22,282 nucleotides of DNA from CAYYJM01 sp964471755 (lineage in GTDB: Bacteria > Planctomycetota > Planctomycetia > Gemmatales > Gemmataceae), in contig CAYYJM010000081.1 in assembly GCA_964471755.1 (NCBI GenBank), positions 1 through 22,282 of the forward strand, in the 5' to 3' direction. The notes below the pieces were generated by a model. The model was not told the DNA's origin. It did not search any database and saw only the letters and a list, made by a program, of their open reading frames with translations. Shown piece after piece: positions 1 through 6,491 of this stretch. Position 1 is the first letter of the stretch; each line of letters starts with the position of its first letter. The position numbers and the translations under genes are program-made.

Positions 1-688
1 TCTGCTCCTCGAACAGACCGAGCGTGTTCGGGTTGGTGATCATGAACACGGCGGCGCGGTCGTCGAGCTTGGCACGCAGGTCGTCGAGATCGACCAGGCC
101 GCGAGCGTTGCTCTTGATGCCGACGGCGTCGAAGCCGGCGATGGCGGCACTGGCCGGGTTGGTGCCATGCGCGCTGTCGGGAATCAGAACGCGAGTACGC
201 TGCCGTTCGCCCTTCTCCTTGAAGTAGGCGGCGGCGACGAGCAGGGCGGTCAGTTCGCCCTGAGCCCCGGCGGCCGGCTGGAGCGAGACACCGTCGAGGC
301 CGGCAATCTCGGCGAGGTAGTCCTGCATCTCGTACAGGATCTGCAACTGTCCCTGGAGCGACGCCTCGCACTGCAACGGATGCAGGTCGCCCAGGCCGGG
401 TAGCGCCGACAGACGTTCGTGCCGCTTGGGGTTGTACTTCATCGTACACGACCCCAGCGGATAGAAGTTCGTGTCGATCGACATGTTCTGCGTGGACAGA
501 TTGACGTAGTGGCGGATCAGGTCGATCTCGCCCACCTCGGGCAGCGGTGGCGGAGCGCTGGCCAGGACGCCGGCCGGCAGCAGGTCCCGGACCTCCGCCA
601 CGGGCACGTCGCAGGGCGGCAGACGGTGCGTGCGCCGACCCGGTGTACTCATCTCGAACAGCAATTCGGTCGAAGCGTTCTTGTCCAT
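1..688 (-). CDS. gcvPB: Glycine dehydrogenase (decarboxylating) subunit 2, N-terminal part (truncated by window edge)
   Basis: This is the second half of the PLP-dependent P protein of the glycine cleavage system, which decarboxylates glycine and loads the aminomethyl group onto the lipoyl arm of GcvH. The first 229 codons are visible, starting MDKNASTELLFEMS at an ATG at 688. The family signature segments LSTQNMSIDTNFYPLGSCTMKYNP and QPAAGAQGE are split here across residues about 65-140, followed by DSAHGTNPASAA and a C-terminal edge reading ITNPNTLGLFEEQ. The PLP-binding lysine lies further on and is outside the window. The start is 27 bp after the gcvPA stop, so the two subunits are almost certainly cotranscribed. 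P protein split into two subunits is the common bacterial alternative to the long single chain. The identification is secure; only the C-terminal half is unseen. Confidence 0.95.
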   Translation of the reverse strand, partial: MDKNASTELLFEMSTPGRRTHRLPPCDVPVAEVRDLLPAGVLASAPPPLPEVGEIDLIRHYVNLSTQNMSIDTNFYPLGSCTMKYNPKRHERLSALPGLGDLHPLQCEASLQGQLQILYEMQDYLAEIAGLDGVSLQPAAGAQGELTALLVAAAYFKEKGERQRTRVLIPDSAHGTNPASAAIAGFDAVGIKSNARGLVDLDDLRAKLDDRAAVFMITNPNTLGLFEEQ

Positions 689-715
689 GATATCCGCGTG
701 CGATGCTCCCTGGGA

Positions 716-2062
716 TCAGCCGGCGGCCTGGCGCAGGCTGGCGGCCAGGCCGTCGATCTCGGCCTTCGTCCGCTGTTCGGTGACGGCCACGGTGAAACAG
801 TTCGCCAGGCCCGGATACCAGCGCCCGAGGGCGAGGCCGGCATGGTAGCCAGCCTCATAGAGCTGGTCGAGCAGGGCCGGCACCGGCCGACGCGGCGAGC
901 GGACGGTGAACTCCTTGAAGAACGGCCGGGCGAAGGCCGCTTCCAGGCCGGCCGACTGAAGACAGTCCGCGGCGTAGTGCGCCTTGCGGAGGCACAGCTC
1001 GGCCGTCTCCTTCAGCCCCTGCGGTCCGAGGGCCGCGAGGTACACGGCGGCTCGCAGCGCGAACAGGCCCTGGTTGGTGCAGATGTTGCTCGTCGCCTTC
1101 TCGCGGCGGATGTGCTGCTCGCGTGTCTGGAGCGTCAGCACCCAGCAGCGTTTGCCGCGACGATCGACCGTCTGCCCGACGATTCGGCCGGGGATCTTGC
1201 GGACGTACTGCTCCCGGCAGGCGAGCAGACCGAGGTACGGTCCACCGTAGGCGAGCGGGTTGCCCAGGCACTGCCCCTCGCCGACGGCGATGTCGGCACC
1301 GTAGTCGCCCGGCTTCTTCAGGACGCCGAGGCTGATCGGGTCGAACGACACGATGAACAGCGCCCCGTGCTTCTGGCACAGGCTGGCGACCGCCTCGACC
1401 TCTTCCAGGCAGCCGAAGAAGTTCGGATGCTGGACGATCACTGCCACCGTCGTGTCATCGATTTCCTTGACCAGGGTGGCCGGATCGAGGAAACCTTCGG
1501 GAGTGGGCAGGGTGACGACGCGCGGCTCCAGATTGGCGAGGTAGGTCGTCAGCGTCTGGCGATATTCGGGGTGGACGCTCTCGGCGACGAGGACCTTGCC
1601 GGTGCGATTGCTGACCGACAGGGCCATGAGGACGGCCTCGGCAACGGCGCTACCGCCCTCGTAGAGGCTGGCGTTGGCGACATCCAGGCCGGTGAGCTGG
1701 CAGATGAGCGTCTGGAACTCGTAGAAGGCCTGCAATGATCCCTGACTGGCCTCGGCCTGGTAGGGCGTGTAGGCCGTGTAGAATTCACTCCGGCCGGAGA
1801 CGGCATCGACCACGGCCGGGATGAAGTGGTCGTAGGCCCCGCCGCCGAGAAAGCAGACGGCCGACGAGGGGCCGCGATCGCGGCCGGCCAGGCGGGAGAC
1901 GACCTGGGTCAGTTCCTGCTCGCTGAGGGCGGGCGGAATGTTCAGGGGCTGCCCCAGACGGAGGCTGGCCGGCAGGGAAGCGAAGAGTTCCTCGATCGAT
2001 GCCGCGCCGATGCGGGCCAGCATGGCGGCCTGCTCTGCCGGGGTGTTCAGGACGTACGACAA
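716..2062 (-). CDS. gcvPA: Glycine dehydrogenase (decarboxylating) subunit 1
   Basis: This is the first subunit of the two-part glycine decarboxylase, 448 residues, which is the normal family length. Recognisable stretches include PPALSEQELTQ near residue 43, CFLGGGAYDHFIPAVVD near 70, SEFYTAYTPYQAEASQGSLQ near 92, and NPNFFG-type sequence (VQHPNFFGCLEE). The start codon is TTG at 2062: a strong Shine-Dalgarno GGAGGA sits 6 bases upstream and the next ATG would remove conserved sequence. It works as a complex with GcvPB, whose gene follows 27 bp downstream. It lies about 200 bp after gcvH, an unusually long gap for this operon, filled by a direct repeat and a hairpin. The PLP lysine belongs to the partner subunit, so its absence here is expected. 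Confidence 0.96.
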   Translation of the reverse strand: MSYVLNTPAEQAAMLARIGAASIEELFASLPASLRLGQPLNIPPALSEQELTQVVSRLAGRDRGPSSAVCFLGGGAYDHFIPAVVDAVSGRSEFYTAYTPYQAEASQGSLQAFYEFQTLICQLTGLDVANASLYEGGSAVAEAVLMALSVSNRTGKVLVAESVHPEYRQTLTTYLANLEPRVVTLPTPEGFLDPATLVKEIDDTTVAVIVQHPNFFGCLEEVEAVASLCQKHGALFIVSFDPISLGVLKKPGDYGADIAVGEGQCLGNPLAYGGPYLGLLACREQYVRKIPGRIVGQTVDRRGKRCWVLTLQTREQHIRREKATSNICTNQGLFALRAAVYLAALGPQGLKETAELCLRKAHYAADCLQSAGLEAAFARPFFKEFTVRSPRRPVPALLDQLYEAGYHAGLALGRWYPGLANCFTVAVTEQRTKAEIDGLAASLRQAAG

Positions 2063-2100
2063 ACGTGTTCCTCCGGAATAGAACGGGCGAGCGTCTGCTG

Positions 2101-2169
2101 TCAGACCCGAAGCCCGTCGCGCAGGGCGAAGGCGTAGATCCCTGTGGCCGCCGCATCACGAAAACCCAT
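2101..2169 (-). other. Possible 22-codon mini-ORF in the gcvH-gcvPA gap
   Basis: An ATG at 2169 opens a 22-codon frame ending in TGA at 2101. The sequence just upstream (GGGAGCGTGAC before the ATG) is part of the 24-bp direct repeat found twice in this gap, so both copies present a purine-rich site and an ATG. The peptide has no recognisable family. It may be a leader peptide, a decayed gene end, or a chance frame inside an intergenic repeat; I favour chance or repeat origin. Confidence 0.2.
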
Positions 2170-2188
2170 GTCACGCTCCCGCGCCGAT
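2165..2188. repeat. 24-bp direct repeat, copy 1 (gcvH-gcvPA gap)
   Basis: The 24 bases here are identical to 2243-2266, 78 bp away. Read on the minus strand, the unit contains GGGAGCGTGACATGGG, a purine-rich tract followed by an ATG. The copy lies in the leader of gcvPA. Confidence 0.85.
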
Positions 2189-2217
2189 GACCACTGGCAC
2201 GCTGCGAAGACGAAGAG

Positions 2218-2247
2218 TCATGGGGCTAACGCCCCACGCTCGCCCAT
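2218..2247 (-). other. Possible 9-codon mini-ORF overlapping a hairpin
   Basis: An ATG at 2247, inside the second copy of the direct repeat, starts a frame reading MGERGALAP and stopping at 2218. Most of the frame is the 2221-2236 hairpin. It begins 18 bases downstream of the gcvH stop region and could be translated by re-initiating ribosomes, but nothing shows that it is. Confidence 0.15.
2221..2236. other. Intergenic hairpin between gcvH and gcvPA
   Basis: The plus-strand sequence tggggctaacgcccca is a perfect 6-bp stem with a TAAC loop. No T-run follows on the minus strand, so it does not look like a standard terminator. It could stabilise mRNA ends or be part of a dispersed intergenic repeat; similar GGGGC-TTAG-GCCCC palindromes are, from memory, common between genes in Gemmata-type genomes. 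Confidence 0.5.
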
Positions 2248-2266
2248 GTCACGCTCCCGCGCCGAT
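2243..2266. repeat. 24-bp direct repeat, copy 2 (at the gcvH stop)
   Basis: This is identical to 2165-2188. The repeat touches the first base of the gcvH stop codon region, so the end of gcvH is itself part of the repeated sequence boundary. Confidence 0.85.
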
Positions 2267-2652
2267 CAATGCGCCTCGGACTTGATCTGCTGCTCGTACT
2301 GCTCGGCGGTCATCAGATGGTCGAGCGTCTGCTTGCTGCCGACGCGGACCTTGATCAGCCAGCCCTTGCCGAACGGATCCTGCGAGATCAGGCCGGGTTC
2401 GCTCTCCAGTTTCTTGTTCACCTCGATGATGTCGCCGCTGACCGGCGAATAAATGTCATTGACCGCCTTGACCGATTCGACCTCGCCAAAGCTCTCGCCG
2501 GTCAGGACCGGGTCGGCCACGTCGGGCAGGTCGATGAAGATGATGTCGGTCAGCTGCTCGACGGCGAACTTCGTCAGACCGATGGTGCAGACATCGCCCT
2601 CAAGGAGGACCCACTCGTGGGATTTGCTGTAACGGAGCTTCTTGGGATCCAT
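2266..2652 (-). CDS. gcvH: Glycine cleavage system H protein
   Basis: GcvH is the small lipoyl carrier that shuttles the aminomethyl group from the P protein to the T protein and is then reoxidised by lipoamide dehydrogenase. The 128-residue product has the family length. It shows KSHEWVLLEGD at residues 10-20, IGLTKFAVEQLTDIIFIDLP at 24-43, and the lipoylation segment ESVKAVNDIYSP with the modified lysine at K62. The C-terminal DPFGKGWLIKVRV is also typical. The gene lies 57 bp downstream of gcvT. No lipoyl synthase, ligase or L protein gene is in view, so lipoylation and the L subunit are supplied from elsewhere. Confidence 0.97.
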   Translation of the reverse strand: MDPKKLRYSKSHEWVLLEGDVCTIGLTKFAVEQLTDIIFIDLPDVADPVLTGESFGEVESVKAVNDIYSPVSGDIIEVNKKLESEPGLISQDPFGKGWLIKVRVGSKQTLDHLMTAEQYEQQIKSEAH

Positions 2653-2709
2653 GGGTGGTCTCGCTGAATCAGGCGAGCGGTGACCGCTCGCGGGGATCGT
2701 CGGCCGGGC

Positions 2710-3786
2710 TCACTTGCGCTTGTAAAACGGCAGGGCCACGACCCGGGCCGGCTCCCGGTTGCCCCGAACGTCCACCGTCAACTCGGTCCCGATGGCGGCG
2801 AACGCCGGCGGAACGTAGGCCATCGCGATCGCCTTCTGCAAGGTCGGAGCGAACGTGCCGCTGGAGACGCTGCCCAGGACCTGCTCGCCGTGCAGGACGC
2901 TGGCCCCCTCCCGCGCGATCCGTTTGCCGAGCAGTTCCAGGCCGACACGAACCGGACGAGACGTATCTCCTTGGCGGGGAGCGAGGGCCGCCTTGCCGAG
3001 AAAGTCGTCCTTGGCGAGCTTGACCGCCCAGCCGAGGCCGGCCTGGTACGGGTCGATCGTCTCGCTCAGTTCATGGCCGTACAGCGGCATCCCCGCCTCC
3101 AGGCGGAGCGTGTCGCGGGCTCCGAGACCGGCCGGCTCGACGCCAGCGGCCAGGAGCGCGTCGGCGACCTTCGTCAGCCGGGCGTTCTCGACGATGACCT
3201 CGAAACCGTCCTCGCCCGTGTAGCCGGTGCGACTGACCACCTCGATCGGTGTCGCGCGGGCGGCTCCGAAGTAGTAGCGCTGCTGACCCGGATCGGCAAA
3301 CAGACCGAGCGGCCCGAGCGTGGTCGGCGTGAGAGCCTGTGGTCCCTGGACGGCGAGCATGCCCCAGGTCGTCGTGCGATCTTCCAGGGTGCAGTTGAAC
3401 TTGCCGCGATGCGGCTCGATCCAGTCGAGGATCTTCAGGCGGTTGGAGGCGTTGACGACGAGCAGCCAGAACGGCTCGAGGCGGTAGACGAGAACGTCGT
3501 CGCGGATGCCGCCCTGCTCGTTGCAGGCGAGGGCGTAGCGGACCTGACCGGCCTTCATGCCGAGGACGTCGTTGCTGACCAGGTGGTGCAGGAACGGCCC
3601 GGCGTCCGGCCCGGTGAAGACGAGCCGGCCCATGTGGCTGATGTCGAACAGGCCCGCCCGCGTCCGGACGGCCTGATGCTCCTGGACGATGGTGGTGTAT
3701 TGAATCGGCATGTCCCAGCCGCCGAACTCGACCATGCGAGCCCCGCGAGCGACGTGCCAGTCGTGTAGAGGAGTACGAAGCGCCAT
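2710..3786 (-). CDS. gcvT: Glycine cleavage system T protein (aminomethyltransferase)
   Basis: This enzyme transfers the aminomethyl carbon from the lipoyl arm of GcvH to tetrahydrofolate, releasing ammonia and giving methylene-THF. The 358-residue protein starts MALRTPLHDWHVARGARMVEF at 3786, which is the classic N-terminus; the frame stays open upstream to 3999, but that extension overlaps the preceding gene and has no family resemblance. Visible signatures are GLFDISHMGRLVFTG (residues 45-59), GGIRDDVLVYRL (92-103, carrying the conserved aspartate region) and SRTGYTGEDGFEV. It is the first gene of the gcvT-gcvH-gcvPA-gcvPB cluster and begins about 107 bp after the lipoprotein gene stop. 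Confidence 0.96.
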   Translation of the reverse strand: MALRTPLHDWHVARGARMVEFGGWDMPIQYTTIVQEHQAVRTRAGLFDISHMGRLVFTGPDAGPFLHHLVSNDVLGMKAGQVRYALACNEQGGIRDDVLVYRLEPFWLLVVNASNRLKILDWIEPHRGKFNCTLEDRTTTWGMLAVQGPQALTPTTLGPLGLFADPGQQRYYFGAARATPIEVVSRTGYTGEDGFEVIVENARLTKVADALLAAGVEPAGLGARDTLRLEAGMPLYGHELSETIDPYQAGLGWAVKLAKDDFLGKAALAPRQGDTSRPVRVGLELLGKRIAREGASVLHGEQVLGSVSSGTFAPTLQKAIAMAYVPPAFAAIGTELTVDVRGNREPARVVALPFYKRK

Positions 3787-3840
3787 GCCCGATTCCTGGG
3801 ATTCTCCGCGGCGCAATCCAGGACGCCGCCAGGATGGCGA

Positions 3841-3847
3841 TATCCTA
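3841..3847 (-). promoter_or_regulatory. TAGGATA motif upstream of gcvT (possible -10)
   Basis: The minus strand reads CTAGGATA about 55 bases before the gcvT start. The same TAGGATA occurs upstream of the kinase at 6404 and of the small gene at 9376. No good -35 box is visible at the right distance here, so this is only a weak promoter candidate. Confidence 0.25.
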
Positions 3848-3892
3848 GGAACCTCGCCCAGGGTTTCCAGAGGACAACCGGAAGCGAGAAAA

Positions 3893-5254
3893 TCACTGGC
3901 CGCGAAGGCCGAGCTTTTTCCGCAGGATGAAGTCGAGTTCCGCCAGGCTCTGCGAATCGGGAACACCGACCTTGCGCCAGATGATCGTGCCGGTTTCATC
4001 GAGCAGAACCAGGGTCGGGAAGTTCGTCACCTGAAACTGCGCCATGACCGGGCAGGGCCCCGGAGTCGTGCCGGACAGGAGGGTCGTGTAGTTGATGTTG
4101 TACCGGCCACGGGCCCCATGCAGACGGCGTTGGGCTTCCTGAAGCGAGCCTTGCTCGTGAGTGATGCCGATGACCTGCAACCCGTGCGGCCCGAAGTCGC
4201 GCTGGAGGGCACGCAGGTGGGGCAGGGTTTGCAGGCAGGGCGTACACTGCGTGTACCAGAAGTCCAGCAGAGTGACGCGGGCATTGCGATCACGGTCCCG
4301 ATCGTAGAACCAGGGCCGACCGTCCATGTCGGGCAGAGAGAAATTCGACAGACGACGGCCGATGAGCATGCACGACGGCGTCGGGACCGTGACCTTCGGC
4401 AGTTCCGGCGACGGTCCCTGTGGCGGCTGCAAGCCGGCGGTCCCCTGGGTTGGCGGCGGAGCCGCGGGAGCCGGGGCGGGCGGGGGAATCGGCGTGGCCC
4501 GAGGAGCGGGCGGCAGCACCGGGTCTGCCGCCGCAGTGGGACCGGGGATGGTCACGATCGGATTGCGGGCGTAGCCATCCTGGGTCGTTCGGCTCCGGTC
4601 TTCGCGCAGGCCGGGGACGGCCGATCCGGGCAGCGAGTTCGTCGGTGTCGGCCCGGTCGGCGTGGCTTCCAGGTCCGGGCTATTCTTGACCGGCGGAGCC
4701 AGGGTGGCGGCCGGCGACGAGATCGTGTTGGTTCGCTCCGGCGGCTTGCCCGGCTTGCCGTCTTCCTCCAGGGCGGCACTGCGCGGATCGACGCCGCCGT
4801 GGTCTTCCGTCAAGAAGATGGGTAAGCGCGGATTGGGTGGCGCTCCGAGGACGGTGCCGACCAGTTGGCGGTTCCCGTCTCGGGTCCGGGCGATCAGTTG
4901 ATACTGATGGGTCGGATCGAGGCCCTCGAACTTGTACTGGCCGATGCGGTCGGTGGTGGTCGTGATCCGAGCCCGTTTGCCGCCCTGACCCGGTTCGTTC
5001 AGATCGACGATCTCGATGGTCGCATCGCTGAGGGGATGTCGGAAGCGGTCGAAGGCGTAGCCGGCCAGGACGCCGTTGATCGGATCGCGAGCGGAGGTCG
5101 CCTCGCGGGAAGACAGGGCGAACGGGTCACGCGGCTCGGTGGCGGACACGGGGCCGGGCCGACTGGTATTGGTGGATCGGCCCCACCAGCCGTTGGCACA
5201 GCCGCAGGCCAGCAGGCAAACGAGCGTGAGCCCGAGGTAATGAGTCGTCCGCAT
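3893..5254 (-). CDS. Lipoprotein with carboxypeptidase-regulatory-like domain and C-terminal TlpA-type thioredoxin domain
   Basis: The 453-residue protein is predicted to be an outer-surface or periplasmic thiol-disulfide protein. The start at 5254 (MRTTHYLGLTLVCLLACGC) has GAGGAG 6 bases upstream and gives a lipoprotein signal with lipobox LLAC and C17 as the likely lipidated residue; the frame is open further upstream but has no signal there. Residues about 55-155 form a small beta-sandwich-like segment (GVLAGYAFDRFRHPLSDATIEI, GQYKFEGLDP) resembling carboxypeptidase regulatory domains. A long Pro/Ala/Thr-rich linker follows to about 285. The thioredoxin domain then shows SNFSLPDMDG, DFWYTQCTPC with the CxxC pair at C337 and C340, and the cis-proline region NFPTLVLLDE. 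The substrate is unknown. It lies upstream of gcvT on the same strand, but a functional link is not evident. Confidence 0.85.
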   Translation of the reverse strand: MRTTHYLGLTLVCLLACGCANGWWGRSTNTSRPGPVSATEPRDPFALSSREATSARDPINGVLAGYAFDRFRHPLSDATIEIVDLNEPGQGGKRARITTTTDRIGQYKFEGLDPTHQYQLIARTRDGNRQLVGTVLGAPPNPRLPIFLTEDHGGVDPRSAALEEDGKPGKPPERTNTISSPAATLAPPVKNSPDLEATPTGPTPTNSLPGSAVPGLREDRSRTTQDGYARNPIVTIPGPTAAADPVLPPAPRATPIPPPAPAPAAPPPTQGTAGLQPPQGPSPELPKVTVPTPSCMLIGRRLSNFSLPDMDGRPWFYDRDRDRNARVTLLDFWYTQCTPCLQTLPHLRALQRDFGPHGLQVIGITHEQGSLQEAQRRLHGARGRYNINYTTLLSGTTPGPCPVMAQFQVTNFPTLVLLDETGTIIWRKVGVPDSQSLAELDFILRKKLGLRGQ

Positions 5255-5394
5255 CGTCCGCTCCTCGGGAGCGATTCCGCTCGCACCCACCTCCCGCCAG
5301 CGTCCGTCCCCCAGGCCGCGAGGTACTGCCGTCCCGTCGGCGAGGATCCGCCCGGTTCCGTGATCCTCCACTATTCACTATTGCCGGGTTCTGG

Positions 5395-5421
5395 CCCGGG
5401 TTCAATGGCGCGAAGCCCGGG
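5395..5421. other. Imperfect GC-rich hairpin
   Basis: CCCGGGTTC and GAAGCCCGGG pair with one bulged G around an 8-base loop. No T-run follows, and it lies between divergent genes, so its role is unclear. Confidence 0.3.
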
Positions 5422-5551
5422 TTTGCTCGCCATTCCGTCTTGCTGGTCGTCGTTCTCGATACCATCGGCCTGGTCCCGTTCTTCGGCCCGAGCCCGAACG
5501 TCCGCGCAGGAGACAAAACCCTTGCTACCGTGGTCCCGTGGTCGGCTCCTC

Positions 5552-5580
5552 TTGTGTAGAGTGGCCCGGCCGGGTATAGG
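5552..5580 (+). promoter_or_regulatory. Candidate promoter for lspA
   Basis: TTGTGT (5552-5557) and TATAGG (5575-5580) are separated by 17 bases, a sigma-70-like layout, about 90 bp before the lspA ATG. It was found by eye and is untested. Confidence 0.35.
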
Positions 5581-5671
5581 GCAGGTGACGCCTGCCTGCT
5601 TGACGGCGGTGAAGGAGACCGCTAGCGTGAAGGTGCGGGCTGTCCCGCCGAGTTCAGGAGTCAACCGAACC

Positions 5672-6280
5672 ATGAACGAGCGTTCTCATCGCGGGCTACT
5701 CTACTTGCTGGCCTTTCTGGGCCTGGCCCTGGATCAGGTGACCAAGTACGTCATCTTCGCCTGGTTGGCGACGCTGCCGATGACGGCCCCTGACACACAC
5801 GAGTTTCGCCTCTTCACCGTCACCCGGGATCAGGGCTTCCGCCTCGTCGCCCAGTTCGAGCGACTGCCCGACGGCTCGCGGGTTCCGCATGTCAACCACG
5901 GAGCGCTCTTCGGCTTCATGCGCGAGCAGAAGGATCTGGCCAACGCCATCTTCGCCATCATCAGCATCGTCGCCGCAGTGGCCATCATCGGCTGGAGCCT
6001 GATGCGTGGGACCGGCCGCGATGTCTGGCTCTGCGCCGCCCTTGGTCTGATCCTTGGTGGAACTCTGGGTAACCTGTACGACCGACTTCTGTTCACCGGA
6101 GTTCGAGATTTCCTGCACTGGAACTATCTGTTCGACTGGCCGGTGTTCAACATCGCCGATGTCTGCCTGGTCTGCGGTGCGGGTCTGTTGTTAATCCAGG
6201 CGTTCGTGACGCAGCCGGTCAACAAACCCGACTCCGCCCCGGCCGAGACGCTCCATGTCTCGACGGCGGGCAAGGCCTGA
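5672..6280 (+). CDS. lspA: Lipoprotein signal peptidase (signal peptidase II)
   Basis: LspA is the inner-membrane aspartyl protease that cleaves signal peptides from diacylglyceryl-modified prolipoproteins. The 202-residue product has four hydrophobic segments (about 8-34, 90-108, 118-134, 158-178). Conserved blocks are ALDQVTKYV (D21), NHGALFGF (75-82), GGTLGNLYDRLLF (129-141), VRDF with D146 and FNIAD with D163, the last two corresponding to the catalytic aspartates. The chosen ATG has CAGGAG upstream. The insert between residues 38 and 74 is longer than in the E. coli enzyme. The window also encodes a predicted lipoprotein (3893-5254) that would be a substrate. A terminator directly follows. 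Confidence 0.95.
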   Translation: MNERSHRGLLYLLAFLGLALDQVTKYVIFAWLATLPMTAPDTHEFRLFTVTRDQGFRLVAQFERLPDGSRVPHVNHGALFGFMREQKDLANAIFAIISIVAAVAIIGWSLMRGTGRDVWLCAALGLILGGTLGNLYDRLLFTGVRDFLHWNYLFDWPVFNIADVCLVCGAGLLLIQAFVTQPVNKPDSAPAETLHVSTAGKA

Positions 6281-6311
6281 GCGGGCCGTTGTCAGGGAAT
6301 CGAATACGGTC

Positions 6312-6343
6312 GCCATCCCGGTTCGCGGGATGGCTTCCTTTTT
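6312..6343 (+). terminator. Rho-independent terminator after lspA
   Basis: GCCATCCCG and CGGGATGGC form a perfect 9-bp stem with a GTTCG loop, followed by TTCCTTTTT. It lies 31 bp after the lspA stop and before the kinase promoter, so it separates the two transcripts. Confidence 0.85.
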
Positions 6344-6379
6344 GGCGTCGGATTTTCGCCGCCTGAAGCGAATCAGCAT

Positions 6380-6409
6380 TTGCCTTGAAGTGTGTCGTCA
6401 AGCTAGGAT
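6380..6409 (+). promoter_or_regulatory. Candidate promoter of the Ser/Thr kinase gene
   Basis: TTGCCT (6380-6385), an 18-base spacer and TAGGAT (6404-6409), about 85 bp before the kinase ATG and just after the lspA terminator. The TAGGATA core recurs upstream of two other genes in the window. Confidence 0.45.
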
Positions 6410-6491
6410 AGGGGTGCAATCCCGGGCCCTGTCGGGCCGAAAGGGAGGCCACCCGGCGACACTCTCGCCCGGAGCGTGCAAGGATCTGGCG

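Larger units (their letters stand above)
5255..5671. other. Intergenic region between the divergent lipoprotein gene and lspA
   Basis: This 417-bp stretch contains no coding frame that I can support. Frames open on both strands here are extensions of the flanking genes or GC-driven. Contents: a GC-rich imperfect hairpin (CCCGGG arms, 5395-5421), a candidate promoter for lspA (5552-5580), and a GTG at 5626 that is an in-frame alternative start for lspA without family support. Confidence 0.6.

Noticed and set aside
419..1738. 439-codon plus-strand frame opposite gcvPA
   Set aside because: Composition is that of an antisense GC shadow and gcvPA has full family identity on the other strand.
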